Of a DNA stretch of 64,000 nucleotides, positions 46,641-57,209 are shown in pieces. The stretch is from Rhyzopertha dominica (lineage: Eukaryota > Arthropoda > Insecta > Coleoptera > Bostrichidae). The position numbers and the translations under genes were made by a program. Below the pieces are notes generated by a model that was given only the letters and a program-made list of their open reading frames with translations, did not search any database and had not been told where the DNA came from. How positions within the stretch are numbered: position 1 is the first letter of the stretch; each line of letters opens with the position of its first letter. Where the stretch lies: NCBI GenBank assembly GCA_025024175.1, contig QCXZ01000053.1, positions 7,998,001 to 8,062,000 of the forward strand. Reading direction: 5' to 3'.

Positions 46641-46934
46641 AGAACTTTGCTTTAATAAATTTTATCTAGCAGCGGTTTTATTAAGGTTTTCATGTGACCC
46701 TGCCTCGTATGTAACTTTATTCGGAAATGACATCTTTTGTTCGTGTTTTTTCGTGGTGTAACGCCGACATTGTTTTTAAATGCAAACCATTTTTTTCCAA
46801 CGAATTTCCATTCCTTCTTCTTGTACAGATAGACAACCCATTCCAAGTTGATCTCTTTCATGCTTTTTTCTGTTTTTCTCTTCCACTCAACTGACAGGGC
46901 AGTTTGAAATAATATAGTACCATACCAACGCATA

Positions 46935-47290
46935 TGTTAACTGTTTCTTGTGCTGAGTGTCGAAAATTTGTTTTAGATTTCGAAATGTTCACCGGACAAA
47001 ATCAAATTGATTTGATGAATAAAAGGTAACTTAAAATCCACTTCAACACCTAAATTCCTAGCCCTAGTTACAATTTCAACTGGTTGATTAATTTAAATAA
47101 AGGGAATACACTTTACCAACTTAACAGAAATTTTTCCAGTAGAAGATTTGATATTATGTGTGTAATAATGACATTCTCTGCAATTTATTGATAACATAAA
47201 GCCCGACTTGTATAGACAAAATAGCAGCGGCCCCAATATTAATCCTTGTGGTATACTGGTCCGTACATCATACTAACCTGAGAAACAATT
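46935..47290 (-). pseudogene. LINE reverse transcriptase fragment
   Basis: The - strand reads IPQGLILGPLLFCLYKS (motif B, about 47258-47205) and, downstream with stops, ITRARNLGVEVDFKLPF-like text (about 47075-47020), the post-catalytic block R-N-L-G-V-x-x-D-x-x-L-x-F. The A/DD box is lost. Old jockey/CR1-like relic. Confidence 0.65.
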
Positions 47291-47380
47291 TTACGGAACT
47301 TTATAAGCTATTTACTTTAAGTAAATTTACTGAGAAACATCAGCAGGGCGTTCGACTCAGCTCAAAGTAATACTCGTATA

Positions 47381-48408
47381 TAGGGTCCGCCACCTAAAAC
47401 TCCCCAGGCCCGTATTTTCTTTATTTTTTTAGGTACAACTTTACGTTATATGTCAAATTGTAGGTCTTTTTAAACTCTTTAAAATGGAATATTGGGTGTC
47501 CAAAATTTTTTTTTCAGATTATCATATTTTGCAAATAAAGTTAATTTTTGTAAATACTTTTAACGTTACCCCGTATAATAAATATTGCTTTATAGTTGGA
47601 TACCGGCTTTTATTTTTTCAATTTGTGTCTTCACCATGTATGCGTAATTTTTACTCCTTCTTACTGAAAAACAAGAAAAAGTAGTCGCCGCCATTTTTGT
47701 TAATAGGGTTTGCTCAGATTTTTTTAAGTGTTACTTTAGTAGCTTATTACGGTACAAATTATGCCTACATACCCTTCGCTGCACACAAAACCCCAAGATT
47801 TGGAGTAACTTTTAAATAAATAAAGTACAAAGTTCGTTCTACAGAGAGAGAGAGAGAGGCTAGGAAACGAAACCCTGCGACGAGGCTAGTGCGTGATGTA
47901 GAAAACCAAACTAGCCTCATCGCAGGATTTCGTTTTCTAGCCTCTCTCTCTGTAGAACGAACTTTGTACTTTATTTATTTAAGAGTTACTCCAAATTTTG
48001 GGGTTTTGTGTGCAGCGATGGGTATGTAGGCATAATTTGTACCGTAATAAGCTACTAAAATAACACTTAAAAAATTCTGAACAACCCTACTAACAAAAAT
48101 GGCGGTGAATAGTTTTTCTTATTTTTCACTAAGAAGGAGTAAAAATTACGTATACATGGTAAAGACACAAATTGAAGAAAGTAAAAGGTTGCATGCAACT
48201 ATAAAGCAATATTTATTATACGGGGTAAGGTCAAAAAATATTTACAAAAATTAAGTTTATTTGCAAAATATAATCATTAACAAAAAAAATTTTTGGACAC
48301 CCAATATTCTACTTTTAAAGAGCTTAAAAAGACCTACAATTTCATATATAACTTAAGGTTGTACCAAAAAAAAATACGAGCCTGGGGAGTTTTAAGTGGC
48401 GGACCCTG
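47381..48408. mobile_element. Family C foldback transposon (near-palindrome), copy 2
   Basis: Ends TAGGGTCCGCCACC and GGCGGACCCTG with TATA on both sides; two arms of about 500 bp around a 21-nt loop at 47890-47910, with short stem words AGGCTAG/CTAGCCT. Highly similar to 15981-16974. The loop is in the opposite orientation to that of the other copy. A single-stranded form would fold into a very long hairpin. Confidence 0.88.
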
Positions 48409-48412
48409 TATA

Positions 48413-50469
48413 TGTAAAGACTAAAGCAATATAATATAGCAGATAATCCAGTGCTAAAAAGGGAAAACTTGTACTTGTGTAAAACTAAGTATCATTTACA
48501 TGCAGTTCGATTGAATCGTATGTAAATGGTACTGATGATAGCTTTATATTAGCCTTAAGTAGATAATACTAGGAGCTGTTTAATATACAAGAAAAGCTGT
48601 GATCAGTAACACCCACTATAAAACTTGCCAGTATTCAAGGGTTGTGTTGTATTGTTTGTTATATTCAAAAGATCAAAAAGATATCACTCATAGTGCCATA
48701 TAACACAAAGCACTGACTGTTCTGAAGAAAATTACTCACTTGGAAACATACTTTACAACGATTTTAAATGCGATAAAGCAAACTGACGAGCTTTTGCACA
48801 TCCTGCTACAATTTTTGTTTTTGTGTTTTAGTTTGAAACTTTTGTAACATATAACGATCTTAAGCAAAATCATCCCCAAATAATTCGAATTTATTCACTT
48901 TTTTTCTACAACCGGCAACGTAGCCAATGTGCATCGAATCTAAATGCAAGCTAAACGTTCGTAGGCTGTGAACCGTGAAGTTCAGGGCTAGGGTCAAGTA
49001 TGCCATCAATTGCGCGTATCACACGGTATGTGTCAGATTGTTACAACTGCTGTGAGTCTCGATGTATATACATATAATCAGGATAATGCCGGGGTAATTT
49101 ATCCTTATGCAATATCTCTTCTAGATAAACTACGAAGCACCCAGCGTTGCTGTGAATAAAGTACATAATGAATAAAACGTCATCCTTGAAGATATTTACA
49201 AATTAGAGATGTTGACCGACTGTTATTGCGAACCAATCTAATCTGCCATAACATAAAAAGTAAAAAAAGGCTATGAATAAAAACAATCGAAACATGTAAG
49301 AGGTATTAATTAAGCGGAATATCTGTATTTGTGTGAAGTTCTAAAATTTTTAATTTAGAGAACAGGTATTAGAAATTAATTTCCTGGTAAATTCTTGATT
49401 ACAGCTCAGTTATGGAACAGGATATTTGTAAATTCTTTAATGTCATTTCAAAATATATATGGTGGTCTTATGGTTGCTGCATTATATTTTCAGTTCCCGC
49501 TCATAATGTGCTATATTGTTCTTCAATAATAGTTTTCTACTGAAACATCGTTTTTGTGAAAAAGAATAGTAAACAGTAAAAAATTTAGTACACTTTTACT
49601 GAACAGCTTAATCGGACCCCCAATGTACCTACACTTTTTGTTATACTTTGACTTCAGGAATACATACCAAAATTTAAAGTGGATCGTTGAAAAGCACCTT
49701 ATTTACAAATTGATTTCGATATCAAAGTTAAATAAAATAGTCTAAATCTGAGAATTTGTTTGTTTAGTTTTAGATTATGAACCCATTATTTAACATAGCA
49801 TCCTGTGTTACCGGAAGTAAACACCGACTTTATTATTTTAAATAAATACGCCGTATATTATTTCATATTTTTAAATAAATTTGCTCTCACCTTTACATTA
49901 TATACATGTATTTTGTTTCTTATTGAATTGTAAAATTACTTTGTTAACAACAGTATAGGTCACAATCAACGAACTAACATAGAAGAATACTTTTGTCTCA
50001 AACAAAAAATTGAAACACATAATCATAATCAACAAACGAATTTCAATTGCTTAAAAACTTTTCTATGATTGTTAAAAACGCATATATAGGCACAAAATAA
50101 ATAAAGCATGGTATTAAAGAAACAAACTTCTAATACCATGCTCAGCCTGAGACACTCTGTAAGGGTAGTAATGCAAATCCTTAGGATTTGGTTCAGTTCG
50201 GACGTGTTTCTCGCTTTAAGTTGCACCAAACTCCCTGAATATGCCTCTTATAAGAGCGGACGAAACGTGTGTCCTGTCTTCTAATCGGACGCGATCAAAC
50301 CCAAAAAGACCAAAACTTCGATCCCACTCTATCTGTAAAAGAATACGTTCTCACAAGAAGATAACTGGTTTATATTATTTGGAGCAATAAAGCAATGTTA
50401 ATTGCTGAATTACTGATACGAGTGTATAAACAACTGAACGATTATGTGTGTTTTTTAAATATAATTCCA
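48413..50469. other. Unassigned AT-rich sequence
   Basis: No coding or transposon signal recognised. Confidence 0.4.
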
Positions 50470-51000
50470 TTTGTGCAATCTAGATTTGGCAAGGCACACA
50501 GTACTTTAACTGCTTGATCGATTACAAATGAGATAGTTTCAAATATGGACATAGCAAATGTAACATCTTGCACTTTGTTAGTCTATTTATTAAAAAACTG
50601 TAATTTTTAACCCAGACTTGGATTGGTTCCAGAATTACTTGTTTAATCGCAAGCGGATATGGCACACAGCTCATGGTCTTATCAAATGTCAGAGAGATAG
50701 AACAGTTGTGTCTCAAGGATCTGTGTTGTGCCCCAGCATGCACCTAAATATTGCAAAATACACTTATTTACTGACTATATTCTACTGTACTTCAACCTTC
50801 TAGAAATTCACAATATTGAAAACTGAAATAGTAATGATCTTAATTAGATACATAAATGAACCCAATGAAATATATTTGAATGCTACGAAATATAAGAACT
50901 TTCTTATCAATGATGTTGAGGTCTTTCGGAGACTAGTTAGAAACTTTGGCGTTACTTTGGATTCTCAACTTCCTTTCTCTTTTTTAATGTTAAATTGACC
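50470..51000 (+). pseudogene. LINE reverse transcriptase, highly decayed
   Basis: The + strand gives FVQSRFGKAHSTLTA (RT motif 1-like Q-x-G-F-R-x-x-H-S-T), LDWFQNYLFNRKRIWH (about 50615-50660), VVSQGSVLCPSMHLNI (motif B-like), and NDVEVFRRLVRNFGVTLDSQL (about 50905-50970). The order fits a CR1/jockey-like reverse transcriptase with deletions and stops throughout. Confidence 0.65.
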
Positions 51001-51699
51001 AAACGTTGTGAAGAACACTAAGGTCTACGGTTCGTAGATAGTATTTTTCACGTCAAAAAATGTTTTTCCTTTACAGTTTTGAAATAAAATCAAAGCTAAA
51101 ATGTTTTATTTCATTGCATTACTTCTATACTCGAACTCTGTCTTAGATATTGCTTTATAATAACTGCACCTGACCGTTAAAACTTCTCAATCAAAAGAAT
51201 CCGTAACCTTACAAACGATTTTCCGCCGACAGCGAAGCCACAAAAAGCTCCAACGTCCACAACAGCTCGAGCAACTCATCCCGACTTTACAAAAACGTCG
51301 GGCATCCGTGTCGTTAGAATGCTGGAAAAGGATCGACGTCGGTTCGAAAAGAAACAAATTAAAGGCGCCTTTAAAAACCCACCGGGCGGCACTGGACGCA
51401 TGAGGCGTCATTAACAATAACACGAGCGATGTTAGTGTGATTTTTGTAAAATACAAGTTTGTTGACCGGCCAATGTTTGAGGTTTTTTCGCATCGTCGAT
51501 TACTGCTCGGTAACGTTCGATATCTGTATGTCACAACCGAATTTTTCGGATAGCAGCACGTAGCCGAAACAAAAAAAATGCTTTGGCGGTTAATATTATG
51601 GGCTTTTTGAGCACCTGGAATGGGACAAAAGGGAGTAGTTTTGATAACTTCAATTGATTTATTCGACGGCGTCAAATGAAGCATTTTTTCTATAATGTA
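51001..51699. other. GC/CpG-richer unassigned island
   Basis: 51180-51560 is distinctly richer in GC and CpG than the flanks. The 165-codon - strand frame here (51684-51187) has no known motif and unusual composition; I treat it as chance. Possible conserved non-coding DNA. Confidence 0.3.
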
Positions 51700-52340
51700 A
51701 TAATTACAACACTTGGTAATGTTTCAGTTTTAATTGAGTTTAGTTTGTTACATGTTTCGGCTTAGTAGATCTTTCTGAAAGACTTTACACAAACGAAAAT
51801 GTGGTTTAAAGGTTCATATAGATCCCATCGACCCACTATACCTACCAGCAGGTGACACTTATGGCAGCGTTTATAAACAAACTAGGGGAATTCTACTTGA
51901 TCGTTCCAGATATTTTTATAACTGTTACATTCTTCAGAATTAAATTTCGTACACATCACTGTTGTTACTTTTGCTCATCTTTATTGTTTACTGACAATAA
52001 TCCTAAGTTCGTTCTATTCACGGCAATAAACCGTTATTGTCATTAGAGAGATATATATTGCCATTTTCTTACTAACATTGCCTATGTAATTTATTGATTG
52101 TCAAATTTTGACTTCAGTTGAGCTTTGAGAATAGTACAATTTGGACGTTATTAGTTTTGATTGTTTAATACTGATCATCTTTTCAATCATTTTCGTGTCG
52201 TACCCATATTTTATTGCCAGTTGTTTAATAATGTATAATTCCTTTTCAAAACCTGCTTTACTTAACGGAACGTAGATAGTAAAGCATATTATACCTGCAA
52301 TAAATACCTTCCAGTCGTCACCTCCATTCACTCCAAAAGT
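51700..52340 (-). pseudogene. Penelope-like protein fragment and end
   Basis: The - strand frame 52331-52101 contains PLSKAGFEKELYIIKQLAIK and YGYDTKMIEKMIS, the linker typical of PLE proteins (E-L-x-x-I-K-x-I-A-x-x-x-G-Y), followed by NYIGNVSKKMA (about 52085-52053), the S/Y-I-G-x-x-S-x-K block. The GIY-YIG part is not readable. Near 51790-51740 a terminal-repeat-like text CAGAAAGATCTACTAAGCCG with GAAAC follows, echoing the hammerhead region of PLE ends but with the core damaged. Confidence 0.6.
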
Positions 52341-53624
52341 CTGTTTATTATAAGGGTACGCGCGTTCTCGCTCGGATTATATATAAAAGGTTGGCTCGAT
52401 TAAACCTAGGTCTAACGTACTTGTTCGATCTTTTATTTAGCTTATTTATCATCTTCATTATTCCATCTGTAACGCGGGTGATATTCACTTTGACTCTGTT
52501 CGTCAACTTTTGTCTGGCTTAAAATACTTTTCTTGTAAGTTTTTTTCACTTTGTGTAAATTATTAGACATATTAAAATATTGTATGTCGTTTTTGGTTAT
52601 AGATTTGTGTATATTGCATATTATCATTTTCTTTTTATTATGTTGGAAATAAATTATTTTTTAATTGTTATTTCATTGCCTTCTGCAAATGTTTCACTTC
52701 AAGTCTTTTGCAAATATTAGTTAGTTTTAAATGGTTGTAATAATTATGGGCATAAGATAAAATACCACAATTCTAAACTCATTATTAAAGAGGTTGTGTT
52801 ACCAAGTTGCTCTTTGACACATTCGATTTCTCCTGGTGGGGTGAGTTGATGACGAGTAACAAAACTTTCACAAATCCCGGAACTGATCGTAATCAAATGT
52901 AGCAAATTAGAAGCAACCCATTTAGCAGATGTAAATACAATTTATTACTCTAGTGTGTACGTTACAAATTTTCGGCGCCTCAAAAGAAAGTCCACCTAAC
53001 AAAATCCTCACGACCCGCCCATATCCGATTGAGCAAAAAAACACCTACGCTTCCTCTCGTTAGCGCCCAATCCAGTAGGAAGTTATTAAAATCAGCTAAT
53101 TTTCTCGCTAATCCCATCGGGAGGTCGACAGTCGTCGCGGGGACCGGAGAGTTTTGCAACAATTATCGACGACATACAAGAATTCCTCGTTCGTTACCCG
53201 GTTTCCGAGGTGTTAAACACTAGGTGTAATAAACATACAAGGACCCGTCCCGGTTTTTTTAATATGCCGGCCGCTCGCCGCTTTGTTCCTCTAACCCGTT
53301 CATTTATCATCCATCCTAATAATGGTTGCGTTGTCGCTTTTTTTGCTCGTGAGGCGCCATACTTACCACTCGCCGAGGTATTCGCATAAATTCGTACCTG
53401 GGCGACTGACACTGTCGAAATTTGATTATATTGGGTGTGAAAAAAGTTAATTTGTTTTTGCGAAGGCGCACTCTAAGATTGCAAACTGGGAGGATGAACG
53501 TCATTGGTTTATAAAACTTAACAAATACACAGAAGTCTTCGAAAATTCAGCCTGTGCTACGATTCATTGTTTCAAACGCGAAAGTAACGGGATTGGTTTT
53601 TGTTATTGTTTTATAATCATATTT
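52341..53624. other. Unassigned, with a GC/CpG-rich island at 52970-53420
   Basis: No coding motif. The island is one of the most CpG-rich parts of the window and produces chance frames on both strands. Confidence 0.35.
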
Positions 53625-55245
53625 TAGATACATGTACTATTCCAAGTTTGTTTCCGAAAACAAAGGTGATTGCTGTCTTGAAGCCTGGAAAACCTCCAAA
53701 TAAAGCAGGAAGCTACTGCCCTTCTGAGTGTCTGCTATAAGCTACTAGAGAAATTACTCTATCACTAAATAGGACCTATTATAGAAGACTCACTCCCGAA
53801 GGAACAAGCAGGTTTTAGGAAGAACAGAAGTTGCTGCGACCAAGTCTTGGCTCTAACAACGCATGCTGAACTTGGTTTCCAGAAACGATTGAAAACTGGA
53901 GTAGTGTTCATAGACTTATCAGCGGCCTATGATACTGTGTGAAAAGATGGATTAATCCTCAAACTATTTAATACTCTGACATGTGGAAACGTTGTGAAGC
54001 TTATTGAACGAATGTTGTCCCAACGTCAATTTAGAGTGTTTCTGGGAGAGAAAAGTAGCAAATTCAGGATTTTGAATAATGGTCTTCCACAAGGATCGGT
54101 TCTGTCGCCTATTCTTTTCAACCTTTACATAAGTTACCTTCCAGTAACTCATTCGAGAAAATTTGTGTATGCAGACGACATGGCATTGGCTTTGCAAAGT
54201 AAAGACTTTTCTGTTTTTGAACAAAACCTTTCAAGAGACATCGAGATTATGAATTTTTATTTTAAAGCCTGGCGCTTGTACCCTAATCCGTTGAAGACTG
54301 AAGTAACTTGTTTTCATCTCAACAATCATCAAAAGACAAAACAACTTCAAGTTATGTCAAATAACATAATTCTTAAACATAACTTCTTGCTAAAATACCT
54401 TGGAGTGACCCTAGATACATCTCTAACCTACAAGAAACATCTAGAAAACATCGGTGCAGATGCAAGTGTACTCCGTACTTCTGCAACTGCCTTGCTTTAT
54501 AGCACTGCTGAGTACTGCTCTCCTGTTTGGAAAAATAGTTATCACACAGGAAAGTTGACACTCATCTGAATACTGCAATGCGACTAATCACTGGAACAAT
54601 TACGTCAACTCCATGACCTTGGCTTCCGATTCTTTCAAACATTGCTCCTTCGGAGATTCGCAGACGGTTTGCTACATATAAAGCTTGGCAAAAATATCAA
54701 TCAGCTTCTAATGAGTTTCTGATTTCCCGAGATCTGCAAGAGCTACCTACAACTCGGCTAACTTCCACAAAACCTCTGTGGACAGAAGATTTTCTTCGTG
54801 CGCCTTATACCATTGAAGATGGGTGGTATTCTGCTTGGCAACTTAAGAAACATGATATATTTAATCAACAGTTTATAGACGATCCTACAGAAAAGGTAGC
54901 AGTAACTGACCTCCCAATAATGTCTTGGGTCGCTCCAAATCGCCTTCGCACTGGTCATGGGAAATCCAACTTTTTTTCTTAATAAATGGGATCCATCTAT
55001 CAACCCCTTGTGAATGTGGAAACCCCCTTCAAACAATTGAACTTACGGTCAACAGATGCCTCCATGCAAACATGGCCTGGTGGTTTTGAGTCTATCCATC
55101 GTGTTGATGAAGATGTTGAAGATTGGCTTTAGACAATCGAGATCTGATTGGAGTTTTTCTGCGGTTTTCTTCAATACTCTATCCAGAATAAATATATCTC
55201 CTATCGTTGAATAAAAATATTTTTATTCCATCGCTATTATAAAAG
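53625..55245 (+). pseudogene. LINE family D, copy 2 (+ strand)
   Basis: Reverse transcriptase in order: KVIAVLKPGKPP, EDSLPKEQAGFRKNRS (53790), KTGVVFIDLSAAYDTV (motif A) followed by a nonsense codon at 53940, VKLIERMLSQRQFRVFLGEK, LPQGSVLSPILFNLYIS (motif B), VYADDMALALQ (catalytic A/DD, about 54165), FKAWRLYPNPLKTEV, LKYLGVTLDTSLTYKKHLEN, ATALLYSTAEYCSPVW. After a frameshift near 54560 the C-terminus continues to a C-x-C...H...C knuckle around 55010-55070. The run 53994-54567 is open for 191 codons. Endonuclease and ORF1 are absent. The 3' end (GTCGACTGTAGTAGTCG, about 55247) matches copy 1. Confidence 0.9.
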
Positions 55246-56021
55246 TCGACTGTAGTAGTCGCACGTGTACGGAACAAACATCTTAGAGAGCAATTTTAAT
55301 CGCCCTCTCCCGCCTCAAAACAGTGAATTTGAGAACTCAAAAATAATAAACGATCTTTTTTATCTGATCTTTAGGGAAAATTCGCTACTAACAAACAAAC
55401 ACTTTTTTGCTCATACGTAGCTCGCAAATTTTGAGCTAAGTTTTAAAAATCCGTATAAATTATCACATTTTACATCATATCTAAGAAATTATAGGTTGCA
55501 GAAAAGACCACTTTAAAAAAAGCGGGCGTTTACATTATATTTAGAACTATTTTACGACGCGCGGTACTTTTCGTACAGTGCGTAGTGCCGCATTCTCCTC
55601 TCCTATGCATTTGCACTAAGCATCGGAGACGAGCAACCTAGAGTTACCCCGATATGATGTATTGTAAAGTATTATCTAGATAATACGCGAATTTCCAAAA
55701 ATTAGCCCAAAATTTCCGAGTTGAGTATTCTTAATAACTAAACAAATATTTTTACTTCATTTTATTTAGTCATATGCAGTTTAAGCCTAATCCAGCTGTA
55801 AACCACTTTGACAATTGTGACAATTTTAAATTACATGCAGATAGAAATGCATTTTCAAAGTTGATTTCTTTTTCGTATTCACCTCTTATACATATATTCG
55901 GGTTTTCTTTTTCTTTTTTTACCATCAAGTTTTACACTCAACAATAACAATTATTTAACGATTTATGTTTGTTACATTATTGAGTAACTTTTTACTTTTA
56001 AACTACATACCCATTGGAAGA
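55246..56021. other. Unassigned sequence
   Basis: No coding or transposon signal recognised. Confidence 0.4.
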
Positions 56022-56029
56022 GACGTATT

Positions 56030-56180
56030 AAAAAATACAAAATTACATCTATGTCATGTCGCCTGCGTCGAAACAATCTGTAGACATCTGTTTCGGCTTA
56101 TAAAACCTCCTCAGCACAGCTATAGTTCCAAGGCAGACAACACGGTATAGATCTGGCTTCCCTTATATATGCCAATGTAG
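56030..56180 (-). mobile_element. Family B hammerhead-bearing repeat, copy 4 (divergent subfamily)
   Basis: On the - strand: TATATAAG (56169-56162), CCGTGTTGTCTGCC, the ribozyme, then ATTGTTTCGACGCAGG and ACATAGATGTAATTTT. The order of blocks equals that of the 43.6-kb copy, but identity is clearly lower, so this is an older or separate subfamily. Confidence 0.65.
56078..56119 (-). ncRNA. Hammerhead ribozyme, type I, family B copy 4
   Basis: On the - strand: stem I CTGTG (56119-56115), core CTGAGGA (56114-56108; the seventh core base is free to vary), stem II GGTTT-TAT-AAGCC (56107-56095), GAAA (56094-56091), stem III AC/GT with loop AGAT (or ACA/TGT), cleavage base C (56083), stem I TACAG (56082-56078). 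Stem I and stem II have different bases from the 43.6-kb copy but stay paired, a sign of selection on structure. Confidence 0.75.
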
Positions 56181-56850
56181 GCGATGTGTATGCGAGAATT
56201 ATAATGTAAATGAGGACACCATGCCATCTAGTGGTGATACGCTACCATCCACCCGTTAAGATGTAGGCATACAAACATTAAGTCGTGACTCAAATGTTTG
56301 CATTTCTGACTACTGGCACAAACGCTGGAAATTGTCGTTAAAAAACAGGAGCAGCATACTCAGGGTGCAAAGAAAGTAGTTCATTTACAATCAATTGCGA
56401 TTTCTGTCGAAACACCATTTTTGATTGGCATCTTTCAATTTTCGATTACAAAATTCAAATAGCGATTCAATGCAAATAATTGAAGAAGTTGGTTCAATTT
56501 GTATGGTGCGAAAAAAGTCAGGAAGACACAAAAACGCGATCAAAATGGTGACCGATTAAATTCTTTCACTTTTTAATGCTCGTTTTTTATGTGAAATTTT
56601 ATTGGAATTTATTGGATTTCTCTTTACCAAAAACGCTGGTGAGAATCTAGTTAACAAAACAATTATTAGCAGTTTGATAAGATGCTATCTGATGTATACA
56701 TATTCTTGATTGCTCAGTTATAAACTAAAACAGTTCCACAAATTGAAATCAGAACGTCCCCTGAAAGATGCAGTTCCCAAACTCTGTCCAATAATGTTCA
56801 ATGTTTTATTTACAATTAGTTATTTTGTACAACTATATCTAATAATTATT

Positions 56851-56872
56851 TTTCTTTTTGTTTCAGGTAAGT
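56851..56872 (+). promoter_or_regulatory. Candidate recursive splice site (ratchet point)
   Basis: TTTCTTTTTGTTTCAG is followed directly by GTAAGT, joining at 56866/56867. A strong polypyrimidine tract and CAG fused to a perfect 5' splice consensus is the signature of zero-exon recursive splicing in long insect introns. It would place the window in an intron of a + strand gene. No flanking exon is visible. Confidence 0.45.
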
Positions 56873-57209
56873 CGACAACTGGCTGNCTCCTGTCAAACAC
56901 ATCAGTAAGTCGTAATTACAACCAGCTGTATATTACTTAATTTAAGAAACTCGCCATACATTTTCTTATTGTCTAACGTATCGTAAATCTTTACACCTAA
57001 AGCCTAAACACTGGAATTTCGAATAATAAATCCTATACCTGGAAGCATTCCTTCTGCACATACATGTACGGAATGCCACCTTGGGTATGTTTGTACAATT
57101 CTGTACGCTGCTGAGATTCGAAGATAACGCGTTTACATTCAAAGAAACGGCATTACCTTGGTAGATAAGACACGTAAAGTAAGCTGTCTTTTTAGCTGAC
57201 ATTTTGCCA

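Noticed and set aside
51187..51684. 165-codon open frame on the - strand
   Set aside because: Cysteine/serine-rich with no family motif, lies in a GC-richer island where stops are rarer, and no splice or neighbour support.
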